64,000 nt of DNA from Parietichytrium sp. I65-24A (Eukaryota; Sar; Bigyra; Thraustochytrida; Thraustochytriidae). Every line of letters begins with the position of its first letter. Positions within the stretch are counted from its first letter, which is position 1. A program made the translations under genes and the position numbers. The stretch covers positions 1 through 64,000 of the forward strand of contig BLSF01000084.1 of the NCBI GenBank assembly GCA_012862575.1. Direction: 5' to 3'. The notes below the pieces were generated by a model. The model was not told where the DNA came from, did no database searches, and saw only the letters and a list, made by a program, of their open reading frames with translations. This document shows, one piece after another, positions 50,901 to 59,800 of this stretch.

Positions 50901-53429
50901 ATGGACTACATGCTGAACCGCGGACCAGACAATCCGTTCGTTTTGATGAGTTATGCCTGCTTTCTCGCAAGCACGTGCGAAGATGACTTTGATGTTATCA
51001 TGGACTACGTGAATCGCGCGGTTGCTGCAGACCCTTCCATGCGGTTTTTCAAACTTGCGGAAGCAGGCTTTTTCCGACAAGCCACCCTGGACCAAAAGGA
51101 GAACCCTCTCGCCTTGCTAAACTACGCAATCTGCCTGCAATTCTTTGGGACGTCCCTCACTCGCCGAGTTCACATTCATCCAGACTATGACCTCGCAGAG
51201 AAGTACTACCTTGAGGCATTGACGTTGGATCCGTCGAACAGATCCATCTTGGAAAACTTCGACTTTATGCTTGTTCATCTCAAAGGGGCTAGATATGACG
51301 GCTTTACGGCATTTAGAAACTATCAAGAACAGAAGGCCTTGGCGTTGTTGCAACCAGAGACTCCTAAAAAGAAAAAGGCGACCAGAGAGGAGCAGCGACA
51401 AGCTGCAACGAAGCTTCAGACATTCGTACGTGGATACCTTGCAAAGCGCCGGGTGTGGATGGCCGTCAATGAAGAGTGGGAGATCTGGCGGGACGAAGGT
51501 TCTGGGAATCAATTCTACTATTCCAAAATTTCTGGCTTCTCGCAATGGACGATTCCTTTTGGAATGGCCCTCTTCTCTTCCGCTAGGCGGCTTCGGGCGT
51601 CTTCCAGTAAGAAACTGGCTTCACAAATTGCCACTCCAACTCGATGGCACATTTCCGTGGATGAGAATGGTGCAGAATTTTACTACAACGAGAGGACCGG
51701 CGAGTCGCACTGGGAGCTGCCTCCAGGCTTTGTCACCTTGGCAACCTCGAGCGAGTGGGAAACTCTGTACACGTCTGACGGTAGCCCATACTTTGCAAAT
51801 TTGACCACTGGAGAGACAACGTGGGACAATCGCGTGGTGGTCGATGGAGACGAACTGCCAGAAATCGATCAAGACACTCATGATCAAATTGTGCACGCCA
51901 CCTCGGCATCTGACAGCAATGAAGAAGGCTGGGAGATGCTTGTCGATGATGAGAACAACTCGTACTGGTACAACCATGAAACTGGGGACACCTCATGGGA
52001 GGCACCGAGCTCAAGTCTTCAGGTTGGCTCTTTCGTTCTCGCGAGGTTCAAGCGGGGGGAGCACTGGTTTCCAGGTCGTGTCATGCAACACGATGAATCC
52101 GCAGACCTTTTCTACGTTCGTTATGACGATGGCGACGAAGAAGAGGATGTGGCGAGAGACGACATGGTTCTTCAAGAAGCCCCGGAGCTTCCCGCCCGCT
52201 GCCCTTGCGAAGTCGTTGTAGATGTCTTGAATGGTATCCGTATGTCTGGTGTTGTGCTGAGCAAGAGCGGCTTGAACACTTTCTCGATACTTTATGATGA
52301 TGGCCAAGAAGAGGCCTATGTGCAGTCCCACCTTGTCTGGCCAGCTCGAGATGGCAACGCTAGCGAGTTTGAGGGATGCTGGCAAAAATGCCGTTCGGAA
52401 TGTGGCCTTGCGTACTATCGAAATAGTATGCTGCAAATTGCTCAATGGGATCCGCCAGAATCGCTCAGTTATGCATTCGAGGAGGAGAACCCGTTTGATT
52501 CCCTGTTTCACGAGCTCGACACAAATGGAGACGGTAGCCTCACAAGGAGTGAGCTGATGTCCACCTTAAACTCCGACTCTCGAGCCCAGTCGCTGGTCCG
52601 CTCTTTGACCGGCCTGAAAAGCATGCTTGATCCAGTATACTTGCGCAGAATTAGCCAGATTTTAGGATCCCAGCAACATGGGCAAGTTGACCTCGAGTCC
52701 TTCCGAAGAGAGTGTACGAGGATCTGTCGAAGTGATCAAGCTGAAATGGACTTGGAAGTTATCTTTGAAGATCTGGATCAAAACCGCAATGGGTACGTCG
52801 ATAAGTCGGAGTTGCGCGAAGCTCTGTCCCATCCTGAAATATTGAGGAGAATTCGGGAAAGTCCGGCTACTCATGTCCTGTTGCGGCCAAGCCTGTTTTC
52901 CATTCTGCTTGACAAGCTGGATGATGGGCCAGTCGGTGTAGATATGTTTATCCTCTATGGGAAGCAGGTGCTCAACGTCAACGAGGATATTATAGAAGCG
53001 TCTCGTTTGTATCGAGATGTATTGGAGGAAGGCGAGGAGCCTTTAAAGCGGCATTTTGGAAACACTCCTATTGCCGGCAGATGCTGGCGAGCGCAAGAAA
53101 GTCGTGAAAAGTTCTTGAAGGTGTGTGTGAAGGCTCTCGGCGAGCAAAGACTTCGAGAAACCGCCACGGCTTTGTTCCGCATTATTGACGCGGACTCCTC
53201 CGGCACCATAGATCGCGAGGAGCTGTTGAATGCACTCTCGGAAGTGCCAGAATCTAGCTCAGATGCTGGAGCGGTCGACAATGAACTCACAAAGTTCATA
53301 AAGACATGCCCAGAACTGCGGCAGTTGCTTTGGGACAACAAGAGCTTCGAGGCAGTCTTTGATAAGCTCAGTGGATCTAGTAAGCGTTACTTTGACGTGG
53401 ACGATTTCTTGCGGCTTGCGCTTATGTAA
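44910..53429 (+). CDS. Giant IQ / ankyrin / WW / TPR-like / Tudor / EF-hand protein
   Basis: 2,839 residues from ATG MKRSRSPSSGLPSIKSPGGL, in one exon. In order by approximate residue: charged N-terminus with a helical domain (1-600); about eight IQ-type motifs binding calmodulin-like light chains (610-1045, such as ALLIQRKFRERKHLRKL and SARRIQALCRGFMARRKVE); about nine ankyrin repeats (1085-1465, such as GRTALHIAAMANQAECVDEL); WW-like motif (1620-1650); four more IQ motifs (1724-1835); TPR-like half (1965-2130); IQ (2164); four WW domains (2187-2367); two Tudor-like barrels (2370-2477, YVRYDDGDEEEDV and FSILYDDGQEEAY); another WW (2485-2518); three EF-hands (2528, 2614, 2750) with DTNGDGSLTRSE and DADSSGTIDREE loops. 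A calcium- and calmodulin-responsive scaffold, perhaps on the axoneme or cytoskeleton, is inferred. I know no ortholog. Confidence 0.92.
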   Translation: MKRSRSPSSGLPSIKSPGGLKSPELPEHLELEYQIGLGRDGKERGGQVENGFRLSAKAMENKRQKLPYLDTMEYIQLHLNEREATRMAKMKAEQEAKKRRRRKPPAQRGESGVNGEMGAAGLEAAIQHANNQQESPRPALDKILMKRYPRFCKFLNIQDAPYARIQRLQWVLQTIEELYDAREASLDRAAGRTSSLVPFPQFAFQHLRQSYGLENLASQCGWDMLVSLNLALSEWPESKSLDEYGSSLRVFSNFLREAWDDDALNFYLLIRQNLKRRAGVQLAMETKPVTREQEDLGVCIIAQNCMMDDVYLCENAILAVTGDVLERFGVGQKSTGVYRDFLLKRVMLPWEKKRLTNVEVSATADEDESEAEGQAQGGESYEPILQELVQLKKANEKRTQSLVLASKRPVATRSVWLAASHFLEAFMSNYLDIPEDIAKLIKEGDDGNQSHVLSKLRGTLATQATFDKLEAELETERVTMRSLQAKVAKLTRKCGISEENSMRFRTELFLAKNELWKQEQVVSDLQSKLEQASSQIEDTWKQVVDADPKSVNAIAGRGNKRARPEGEEESSWATSLTGVIMYLKWIERQTKRHSIKQQAIKRFKKQGGWKEQLVKKQEQAALLIQRKFRERKHLRKLEQNAREKTVQLKKEKAQQRKENERLRRLQEERGEQHKKRMAQKSAEEKIVKAKIAERQAHIIEKHRTAEAERRLKKHQQGLISRCFGQWVKLCRVARHRKAKCTKQLEQKWASWRNFVLLRRLLRAKKEFSATMVQKVFRGFCDRKRARERALKNMSNEQRIIANLKKLRNAYLFRCFRSWQLYVTKSKSVANFLKKCLASKQSKLFGQWRDNVHDLLRHKQLAAIKIQSVFRIRKCKLEMRMLRHKWNASLKIQCAWRQYMCKTLAIRAKRIKEEQDFKVGVSLRRLKWRHSYNIFQRWAQVTRRNKRVRAMFEKQLEGQKAEYFHNWKTHCLSMKELRNRSATRLQAYWRFTVVRFKYVRIVSLYRSARRIQALCRGFMARRKVERLYWAHQAAVRIQRIWRGRRGRRLFLERLSHFLLENADPKHFETVKFALQVKKMDPRKIVHAESGDTILHRACFHGSKRIVKLCLRYGMNINARNKNRETCFHSLARGTFLGQSVFAEYIFLKGADVNVKDASGRTPLMIAAKRGLVGLVQHLSQWAKLEARDRTGRTALHIAAMANQAECVDELYKLGASILCADNEGQNPLHQLARKGRTRMMANLMSHYSGEGALDIRDNGNRTPLHFAVVEPQFQAVQMLIEWGATPDAADHFARTGFWYAAKTLNLQMLQYLLEAGCSVESTCSQTGNNSLHEACSAKELIESARSSQENKNNRKATQRGLLSSISEGQDSELSSESSENEDEESLADKTMDRIGVIRYLLKCGVDMNQQNLQGDMPVHIACAMNDLELVQLLSLYDCDMNTKNYHGQTPLGVARLHNAQAVIDFINARYVERDRESRWQKLEKQKANALSAFIGQVKLVNSPSTLTKSTLSRGSSMADIALSVEEERCKLLPGLDEDGWYNLLTTRSQLEVELGILCDCAWQRHRIIGRLIEKTQDDGESMTVEREDDELSGKAFWYNPDKLKFQWITPKEIYGLPEALDAWTQQWDEVKQSVFFFNERTGESRYPNDHGLPPAAKGGKFLEKRTQKRLRTASTRSGGALQADSSVEIDIIDDDVAELEGMNLGDYQRYWEQENREVRERLEKEAAALVIQSHYRRYAAALRSWRQRVLRNMAIRLQSKWRAFQARRRSERLRIETAAALKIQSCYRTYAMRSWFIYEKSRLEHERARLLSTCTFQRVWRGYLGRRVARRLYASQVDPAPKKFHDWQKVIELPTTKYLRTFGIHEEYLVKFPDVKLYRNTLTKACTWSKPSDMEAADLEAFEDLWSIVLEGFTKSEERAALSLQTVYRASKARKQFRMMVKGVRLMRESMDAYLEHPFVPENKDTDKVGIVNLCNYMLRLFTIDHNIDKARPLFSLAMDYMLNRGPDNPFVLMSYACFLASTCEDDFDVIMDYVNRAVAADPSMRFFKLAEAGFFRQATLDQKENPLALLNYAICLQFFGTSLTRRVHIHPDYDLAEKYYLEALTLDPSNRSILENFDFMLVHLKGARYDGFTAFRNYQEQKALALLQPETPKKKKATREEQRQAATKLQTFVRGYLAKRRVWMAVNEEWEIWRDEGSGNQFYYSKISGFSQWTIPFGMALFSSARRLRASSSKKLASQIATPTRWHISVDENGAEFYYNERTGESHWELPPGFVTLATSSEWETLYTSDGSPYFANLTTGETTWDNRVVVDGDELPEIDQDTHDQIVHATSASDSNEEGWEMLVDDENNSYWYNHETGDTSWEAPSSSLQVGSFVLARFKRGEHWFPGRVMQHDESADLFYVRYDDGDEEEDVARDDMVLQEAPELPARCPCEVVVDVLNGIRMSGVVLSKSGLNTFSILYDDGQEEAYVQSHLVWPARDGNASEFEGCWQKCRSECGLAYYRNSMLQIAQWDPPESLSYAFEEENPFDSLFHELDTNGDGSLTRSELMSTLNSDSRAQSLVRSLTGLKSMLDPVYLRRISQILGSQQHGQVDLESFRRECTRICRSDQAEMDLEVIFEDLDQNRNGYVDKSELREALSHPEILRRIRESPATHVLLRPSLFSILLDKLDDGPVGVDMFILYGKQVLNVNEDIIEASRLYRDVLEEGEEPLKRHFGNTPIAGRCWRAQESREKFLKVCVKALGEQRLRETATALFRIIDADSSGTIDREELLNALSEVPESSSDAGAVDNELTKFIKTCPELRQLLWDNKSFEAVFDKLSGSSKRYFDVDDFLRLALM

Positions 53430-53813
53430 AATTTGCGACCAAGAGAGCCTTGACCGGCTTGGAAAGAATTTCCAGTTGCAAGCTGGGATCACATGAGAAA
53501 GACCAAGGTAGCTTGGCTGCTGTCGCCGTTTTGTCGAGTGTGTAAACGATTAAAACAAATCTAGGTAGCGCATAGCATAATTCCAGACCACCCCAGCTTT
53601 GTCTTCAATCTTTCATAATCTTTCACGCTTATTGTGCCTTCTGAGGCCTTGTCAACAAGGAAGAAGAAAGTAGACGAGCTCGCCGATTCAACATTAAGAC
53701 AAGAAGAAACGAAGTAAGAAGATTGTCATCGGAGAGGAACTTTTCCATATTTTAAGATCGAGAAACACACAGAAATAACCGCCGAGGGTTGTGCACAACG
53801 CAGGTGATAACTT
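53430..53813. other. Convergent 3' spacer
   Basis: A 384-base AT-rich spacer between the giant gene and the minus-strand methyltransferase-like gene. No coding or RNA feature was recognised. Confidence 0.5.
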
Positions 53814-55812
53814 TTACATATTGAAGACATGGGCTAAGGACAACTTCTTCTTGAACAAATACCATACCGTGTCGCCTGCAACCACAAGATGCCCGTCACT
53901 CTTCTCTTTCAGAGATTGGATAAAACCGTCCACCAGCGTTTTTGTGCGGTGTAGTTGATCGCGGGAGAGCTTCATGTTGGCCCAGGTCACAGGTACATTC
54001 AGCGCAGAGGAGTTGCCGGTGAAAGTTCGAGTCCCATACGAATGGCCCAAGATGACCCCATCGTTGCGGATTTTGAGAAACCAGCTGCTTAGGAGACTCG
54101 GCAGCATTTCGGGGGCAAAAGGGTCAGAGTCAAGGAACAGGGCATCGAAGAAGCGGGTGTCAACGGAATCCCCTGCCTTGAGCAAATCGGCGCCAGTGTT
54201 CAAGGTTATCTTTGCAGAAGGGTACTTTGTCGTCAGAGCGTCGAGAGTCGTCTTGAGAGCAGCGGCAGTCGCATTGGACACCCCGCTGCAGACCTTTTCG
54301 TTCTCGCCAGCACTAGTGTAAACAGTGTATTGCGCAATTTTCGGGCCGAGCTTGTCGAATAGATCATGAGCAACTTCATCGGAACACCACCCGATTTGCG
54401 CGATGCGCAGCTTATCTTTGTCTTGCTTCCGTCTTTTGTCCTGAGGAAGGCCCTCTATAAGCGCAGAGAGAAGTTGTGATTGCGAAGACGTTCGGCAATT
54501 TTCCAAGGTGGGGACGTCACAAGGTAAAACCCAGCGATTCCCGCCGTACAGTTCTAAATTTTCCAGTACGGACATGTGTGTATTGGAGACATCGTACATG
54601 GACTTGAGGAGCGCCTCATCAGAGTAATTTTGAGCTTTTCGCAAGACGAGATCCTGCGATGCGGCAAGTTTCGCGTCCAACTCATCCTCCCTTTTACGAT
54701 CGCGATCCTTCAGAGCTTGGTCAAGCTGATCGAGCCTAGCAGAAAGCTCATCGAGGTTAATCTTATTGGCGCGGGCGGTTTGCTCGGTCCCATCGAATTT
54801 GCTGGCGAGACTTTGCAAAATGCCGTTCAGTTTTTTGTTGAAAAGACTGTTGCTCGGATCCTGGGGAGACGGGCTGGGTGCCGCTGTGGCCGTTAATGGC
54901 ACGGTCACCGTTGACGAGTCCGAGGTGGAAGGCAGGTCAGTAGTCGCGCTCGTGTCCTGCCCGGTCTCGGGTCCGGTCTCCGGCCCTCGAGGCTGATCCC
55001 CCGAGGAACCTTGCTTGGCAACCTTCTCAATTTGATGATTCAAGAGCTCAATTCGAAGCTGTGTGTTCTCCTGCTCGAGCGATGTGAAGGCTGAGTGGTC
55101 TGATTGCAGCTTGTCGACGACGAAAATCAGTACTGCCAGCAGCAGGAGGATCCTCAAGCACGATTTGGAACACATGCATACAGCTGCCTCTGAAAGAGAG
55201 TTCTTCAGATAGGAATACTTGTCCGCAGCATACCGCTTCTTGTCCGAGTATCGGCTGGGAAAGTCCAAATTAAAACGTAAGTCCTCGCACTCGATAGCGG
55301 GAGTATCTAAGGGGTCATAGGGTCCCCGCCGGCCTTTTGCATACCTTCGATTGGATGCGGAGCTACTGATGGGGCTCGTTCTAACTGAATCATAGACAGA
55401 TGGCCCGGAATCCCCCGTGGGGAGCTGGTCCGAGCCAGAGTTGACTCTGCTGAGATTCCCAATGGTCTCAGGCATCTCGCTGGCCAGGTTCCTGCCGCTG
55501 GACCCTAGACTCGATTGCAGCGCTTTGGCGGTGATAATGTCATTCACAGACGACCCGAAGTACTCTTCGTGCGGGGAAACGTCGTCCGTGATCAAGAGAT
55601 CGTCCTCGTCAAACACTTCCGAGTTCTTGCGCTTAAGCGGCTCAGCGTCCATTACCTGCGAGAAATCACCCCACCGAAAAAAGGGCGATCCTGTCGTCGC
55701 GGTCAAATGTCCGCCGGCCTTGCGAGTTCCCTGCGCCGAGTCCTGCAATGCCTGCTGTGAGATCTGCTGCGCGGTCTGCTGCACAGTCGGGATGCCCTGA
55801 AAGTAGTTGGCG

Positions 55813-55847
<35 letters not shown>

Positions 55848-55910
55848 TGACTGCTGCTGCGCCGCCTCGGGCTTGTTGAATGTCTGACTGGACTTTCGCG
55901 CCCTGTTCAT
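53814..55910 (-). CDS. Type II membrane protein with C-terminal class I methyltransferase-like domain
   Basis: 698 residues from ATG MNRARKSSQTFNKPEAAQQQ. The longer frame begins at TTG. The N-terminus is Gln/His-rich, then Ser-rich, and a single hydrophobic helix lies at about 248-266 (CLRILLLLAVLIFVVDKL), with no earlier signal. Residues 270-420 are a stalk with coiled coil (LDELSARLDQLDQALKDRDR) and Thr/Ser/Pro-rich parts. From about residue 490 comes a Rossmann-like domain: LRIAQIGWCSDEVAHDLFDK, YPSAKITLNTGADLL, FFDALFLDSDPFAPEMLPSL, GVILGHSYGTRTFTG, VVAGDTVWYLFKKK. The acidic DALFLDSD strand and the order resemble Methyltransf_24 proteins. The usual glycine-rich SAM loop is not obvious, so activity is uncertain. 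The catalytic side should be lumenal. Confidence 0.75.
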
Positions 55911-56838
55911 TCCCTCTCTTGTCTTTCCGCATGCAATGAGAGGCCGATGTTTCTTTTGTTCGCGCCCCGAGTGATGCTGATTCAATCAGAATTAACTGAA
56001 AGAATTACACAACCTGTCCCTAAAATCGACTCAGTCAACAAGTTCTCCCCGACACACTTGCAAACTGAAAGGAATTAAGGAAGAAAACCAATTGACAAAC
56101 AGAATGTATGTGCACGTGCGCCTCCAGACTTGACAAATTTCCTCCAACAGCTTTTTAACCTCTCTTCTCTGCTGCTCCAAAACCAAAAAGAAAGGAAGAA
56201 TAAATACAAAAGGCGTTAAAAGTAAAGTTCACTCTCCTGAACCCGCCAGGAAAATATTGCTCTCCAACACTCCCCACCACTACGACCTTTCACCGCAAAT
56301 TGCTAGCCGCGTACACTCCACGTATGCGCTCCGTTGCACGTACGTACTGCGATGTACTGCGATGTACAGCGATGTACACCGAGGAGCAGAGCGTTTACGA
56401 CGACTAGGGTTCGATAGTCTTTTGGGTAAGAAGGCAAAAGTTGGGACATCCGTTCAACACGGGCATCTACGTGCTGATTTAGCAGGGCAAGCGATATTAC
56501 TACCTCTATATTATCTACTATATTTGAAGCGAGACATCTTGCCGAGCCTTCACTAGCACGGACTACAGCTCCTTTCCTACGAGCCCAAACAAAACGATTC
56601 GATGAACAAGGAATCGATCGCTTTGATTAGAATAGGAATAAACCTCGATGTAGAAACTAACCAAAGTGACATACGAAGTGACTAACGCCTCATGTAGAGG
56701 ATATTATTTTTATTTTTTCCCCCCACTCAACGCTGTCCGGTACTAGTTAGTACTCGGCGCGGACCCCCTGCCGCGCACCCTCAATCTCAATCTCACTCAC
56801 ATACNCACACATAAACACATACTCACATAATCACAGTA
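55911..56838. other. Divergent spacer with repeat copy and one N
   Basis: About 930 bases. It holds the second copy of the intron-like repeat (56087-56313), TGCGATGTAC-type short repeats at 56347-56382, and CACA/CTCA-rich sequence with an ambiguous N at 56805 just before the USO1 start. No gene was seen. Confidence 0.55.
56087..56313 (+). repeat. Dispersed repeat, copy 2 (intron-like, intergenic)
   Basis: Matches 27616-27844 almost end to end in the same orientation, including the GTATGT and GCTAG splice-like ends (56106-56306) and about 20 exon-derived bases on the left. Here no coding frame flanks it. Confidence 0.9.
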
Positions 56839-59800
56839 ATGTCCTCTCTGCGCACGTCCGCGGGGGCGGAGGCGTGGCGGCGGCGTCTCTTCCCGCCCTC
56901 TTCTTCTTCCTCCTCCTCGGCCGCCGCCGCCGCGTCCCGTGTGGCGGCACAGCAGCAGGGTGCGCGCGACCTGGACCAGGTGTTCTCCGCGCTGGCCGCG
57001 CTGGTGGCGCAGACGGCGGAACGTTCCGCGGAACCTTCTTCGGGGAAGGAAAACGGTCGCCAAGAAGAAGAAGAAGATGAAGCAGCAGCAGAGGAGCTGC
57101 GCGACCTGGAAGGAGCGGCGCAGACGCTAGTGGAAACGGTAGCGGAGCTGTGCGAGGTGGCGGAGGAGGACGAGGAGGACGAGGAGCTGCGGCAGACCCC
57201 TAATGGCTCGGGGCAGCGGGGAGGAGGTGGGCTGGGCGCGGAGCCCGCGACGCTGAGCGGTACGGGCGGCGTTAGCTTCGCGTGGCTGGAGGCGCCGCTG
57301 CGCAACTCGGACGCGGTGCTGGGCGACCCCGCGCGCGTGGGGACCCTGCTGGCGCTGCTGGGCTTGCGGCGCGCGTGGATCCGGCTGGCGGTGATCCAGC
57401 TGCTGGTCACGCTGCGCAAGAACCGCCCGCGGGAGACGGAGAAGGCGCTGGAGGCCGCGCCCGCGGGGATGGAGCGGCTGGTGGACGTGCTGGAGGACGG
57501 GGAGGAGGCCGTGCGGAACCGCATGCTGTGGCTGCTGCAGCTGCTGACGGAGGGGAACGAGCAGCTGCAGAACTTTGTGGCTTTCCGGGATGGCTTCGCC
57601 AAGCTGTTCCAGATCGTCCAGGTGGAGCGCGAGTACGGCAACGACATGGTCGTGCAGGACTGCCTCACAATCATGAACAACGTCCTCCGCGCCAACTTGC
57701 TCACGCAGAAGCTCTTCGTGCAGGCTGGGCACCTCGCCAGCATGCCAATGCTGCTCGAGCTCCCGCGCGCTAGGGAGGAGGAACCCAACGCGCAGCGACA
57801 CTTGCAGAACCTGAACCTGAATCGCGCCTCGACCGGGAACCCAGCTCCGGAACCGGGGTCCCCGATGAGCGCGGAGGACGTCCCGGTGAGCTGCAGCCCC
57901 GCCAAGATGAGCACGCTGCACGACGCTCTCGAACTGCTGGGAAACCTCGTGTCCGGGCTGTGTCCGGAAGGCATCACTGCGCAACCGTGGTTCGACCCGC
58001 ACGAACAGCTCCTCCCGCCGCAGCCGCCACGCTTGTTCCGCTCTATGGCCGCAGCGTCGGCGTCGGCGTCGGCACCGGCGCGAGATCAGACGCGCGAACA
58101 AGGCGCGCAGGAGTTGCAGTTGGAGCTGGAACGGAGGCTCAAGGCGCACCGGAGGGAGATGCAGGCAACGGTGGGCGGGGACGAGCAAATTCTCGCGGCG
58201 GTCGCGGAGCTCGCCATGTGCTTGCCATCGTCGGAGGCGTACTTTAACGAAGCGCAGAGCAGCCGGCGCGACAGCCTAGGCAGCGGCGACACGCTGGAGG
58301 TGGATGTGACGTGGTCGGACCTCAGGTGCAAGGCGCTGATGCTGCTGGGCGACATCGTCTGCGAGAACGAGCGCGCCGCCGTCCAGGCCGCGCGACTGCA
58401 CGTCACCGCGCCGCGGAACAGCATCCTCGCCGACGCGTACAACGCGGAGCAGACCCTGCACCACCTCGCCAGCGAATGGGTCGCGGAGCATCCGCCACGC
58501 GAACCACGTCTGGCCTCTGTTAGGTCCACCGTAGTTTGTGGCACCGTCGCCATTGCGGTGTTCAGCGCGGTCCCGGAGGAGAAAGCGGCGGCTAGCTACC
58601 TGTGGGAGTGCCTTCTCTTCAAGCACGAGTCGGTGGAGATTACCATCCTCGGCCATGCCATCACCCCGCCCCCCAATGACGTCACCGAGGACGTCTTCAC
58701 CTCGGTGCTAGCTCCCCCGGCGGCGCGCACGCTAGTCGATATCCTGCTCAGCGCATCATCTCACATGCTGCGTCTCGCAACCAGCGACGCACTCAAATTC
58801 CTGGCTCGCAGCTCGCCCAACGGGAATGGCGCTGAGGCGAGCCCGTTCGAAGAATCGGTCTCGCCGCTGCAGGTGGAAGTGGTTCCTCGACACATCTCGC
58901 GCCTCATGTCTCAGGAGGTGGTGCAGGACATCCACGTCAGGGTGGAGAGAATGTTCGAGTCACTGGTTTCGAGGAACGTGGCTTGCAAGGAGCTGGCCCT
59001 GCGCGTTCCCGTCCATAACTTTGCAAGGCCGTCTTCGTTGGAAGAAGGAGAAGCGGCAGGAAGCATGTCCCGCCTCGGCGGGCATAGGGGCCTTAGGGAC
59101 ATACCCAAGGTGGACACAGTATTTAAAAAGGAGACGCGGCGGAACTCGGAGCTAGGAGAGGAGTCCGGCGGCGTTCTCTTTACCGCTTTTGCGCAGCGGC
59201 TCGTGCAGACCCTGCGCACCTCGTTCTGCTTCCCCGCCCTCGACCTTCTCAAGTCCACGGCCGTGTCCATGCTCCGCTTGCAGTTTGTCTGGATGCGGGA
59301 CTCGCCAGCGGTGTGCGAGCAGCTCCTGGCCAACCCAAGCCATCTGGTTCTGCTGGAGGTCGCATCAAGGAATGCCACCGCGTTGTGGGACAACCTGCGA
59401 TTTTCTAACCCAGACATCTCGCGCGTGGCCGGGGCCAGACCATGCCCAGGGGGCGCTGACGTCGACTTGGAGGCCCTGACTTGTCTCTGTATCGGAACCT
59501 GCTTGACCGCCATCAGCAGCACCAGTCGCAGTCGTGGTGGAGGGCGAGGGCGCGGCACCGTGGAGAGTGCCAAATCCGCCAAGAGCAAAAGTGCGCGGGA
59601 TCTGCTTCAGCTCATCTCCGCGAGAATTGGCTTTGAAGCTTTTGCCAGTCGCATTGAAAGACTGGAACGGACGACGGCGATGCGTGAGGCGTCCATGTCC
59701 AAACGAGCCAAGCAGTCTCGCCCCTTGAGACGAAACAAAAGCCTACTCGATAGTCTGGACTTTAGCAGAGTGCCGATCTATGACAAGTCGTTCGTCGAAG

